This document shows positions 63,928 through 64,000 of a stretch of DNA of 64,000 nt, in pieces. Numbering within the stretch: position 1 is the first letter of the stretch; each line of letters starts with the position of its first letter. The position numbers and the translations under genes are program-made. The notes under the pieces were generated by a model. The model searched no databases. It worked only from the letters and a program-made list of their open reading frames with translations, and had not been told where the DNA came from. Origin of the DNA: Batillaria attramentaria (taxonomy: Eukaryota > Mollusca > Gastropoda > Batillariidae); assembly GCA_018292915.2 (NCBI GenBank), contig JACVVK020000440.1, positions 403,501 to 467,500 of the forward strand. Direction: 5' to 3'.

Positions 63928-64000
63928 CTAGGAAATGGGCAGAGAAATCAATTCCAGACAACTTGTCCTCTACACAGCATGGTTTTATTTTATTTTTTAT

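Overview
This is a eukaryotic, animal nuclear window. Its genes are split by GT-AG introns, and each predicted set of exons joins in one open frame. Between the exons lie very long microsatellites, minisatellites, poly-C/poly-G tracts and short inverted-repeat transposons. The protein set (an E93/LCOR-type Pipsqueak factor, MORN4, PAIP2, DNAJC28, WDR75) and this repeat-rich texture suggest an invertebrate, probably a lophotrochozoan and perhaps a gastropod mollusc. That placement is inference; no species is assigned.

Layout. 1-0.5 kb: a possible first coding exon of a minus-strand gene leaving the window to the left, with a promoter-like block (GC box, two CRE palindromes, an octamer) upstream. 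0.74-13.9 kb: no coding gene recognised; it holds MITEs, tandem repeats and probably the 3' UTR of the next gene. 13.9-28.4 kb, minus: a complete six-exon E93/LCOR/Mblk-1-type transcription factor (854 aa), with two satellite arrays in one intron. 28.4-28.5 kb: a compact divergent promoter. 29.4-31.0 kb, plus: MORN4 (three coding exons, 147 aa). 32.7-38.4 kb, minus: PAIP2 (three coding exons, 129 aa), convergent with MORN4. 40.8-47.2 kb (leader perhaps to 49 kb), minus: a ten-exon, 876-aa protein kinase with complete catalytic motifs and a long novel-looking tail. 49.1-51.7 kb: a 2.55-kb element of nested inverted repeats between two divergent genes. 52.3-55.5 kb, plus: DNAJC28 (five exons, 436 aa). 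56.5-63.9 kb, minus: the last eleven coding exons (about 532 aa) of WDR75; its N-terminus lies past the right edge.

The genes look like ordinary housekeeping and developmental loci and do not form an operon. MORN4 and PAIP2 converge, as do DNAJC28 and WDR75. E93 and MORN4 diverge, as do the kinase and DNAJC28. The most distinctive content beyond the genes is (i) the nested-palindrome element at 49.1-51.7 kb, (ii) a hAT-like MITE family with 8-bp target duplications, (iii) piggyBac-like TTAA MITEs, (iv) a dispersed repeat whose 5' part has been amplified into a tandem array inside WDR75, and (v) the kinase itself, whose family I cannot fix.
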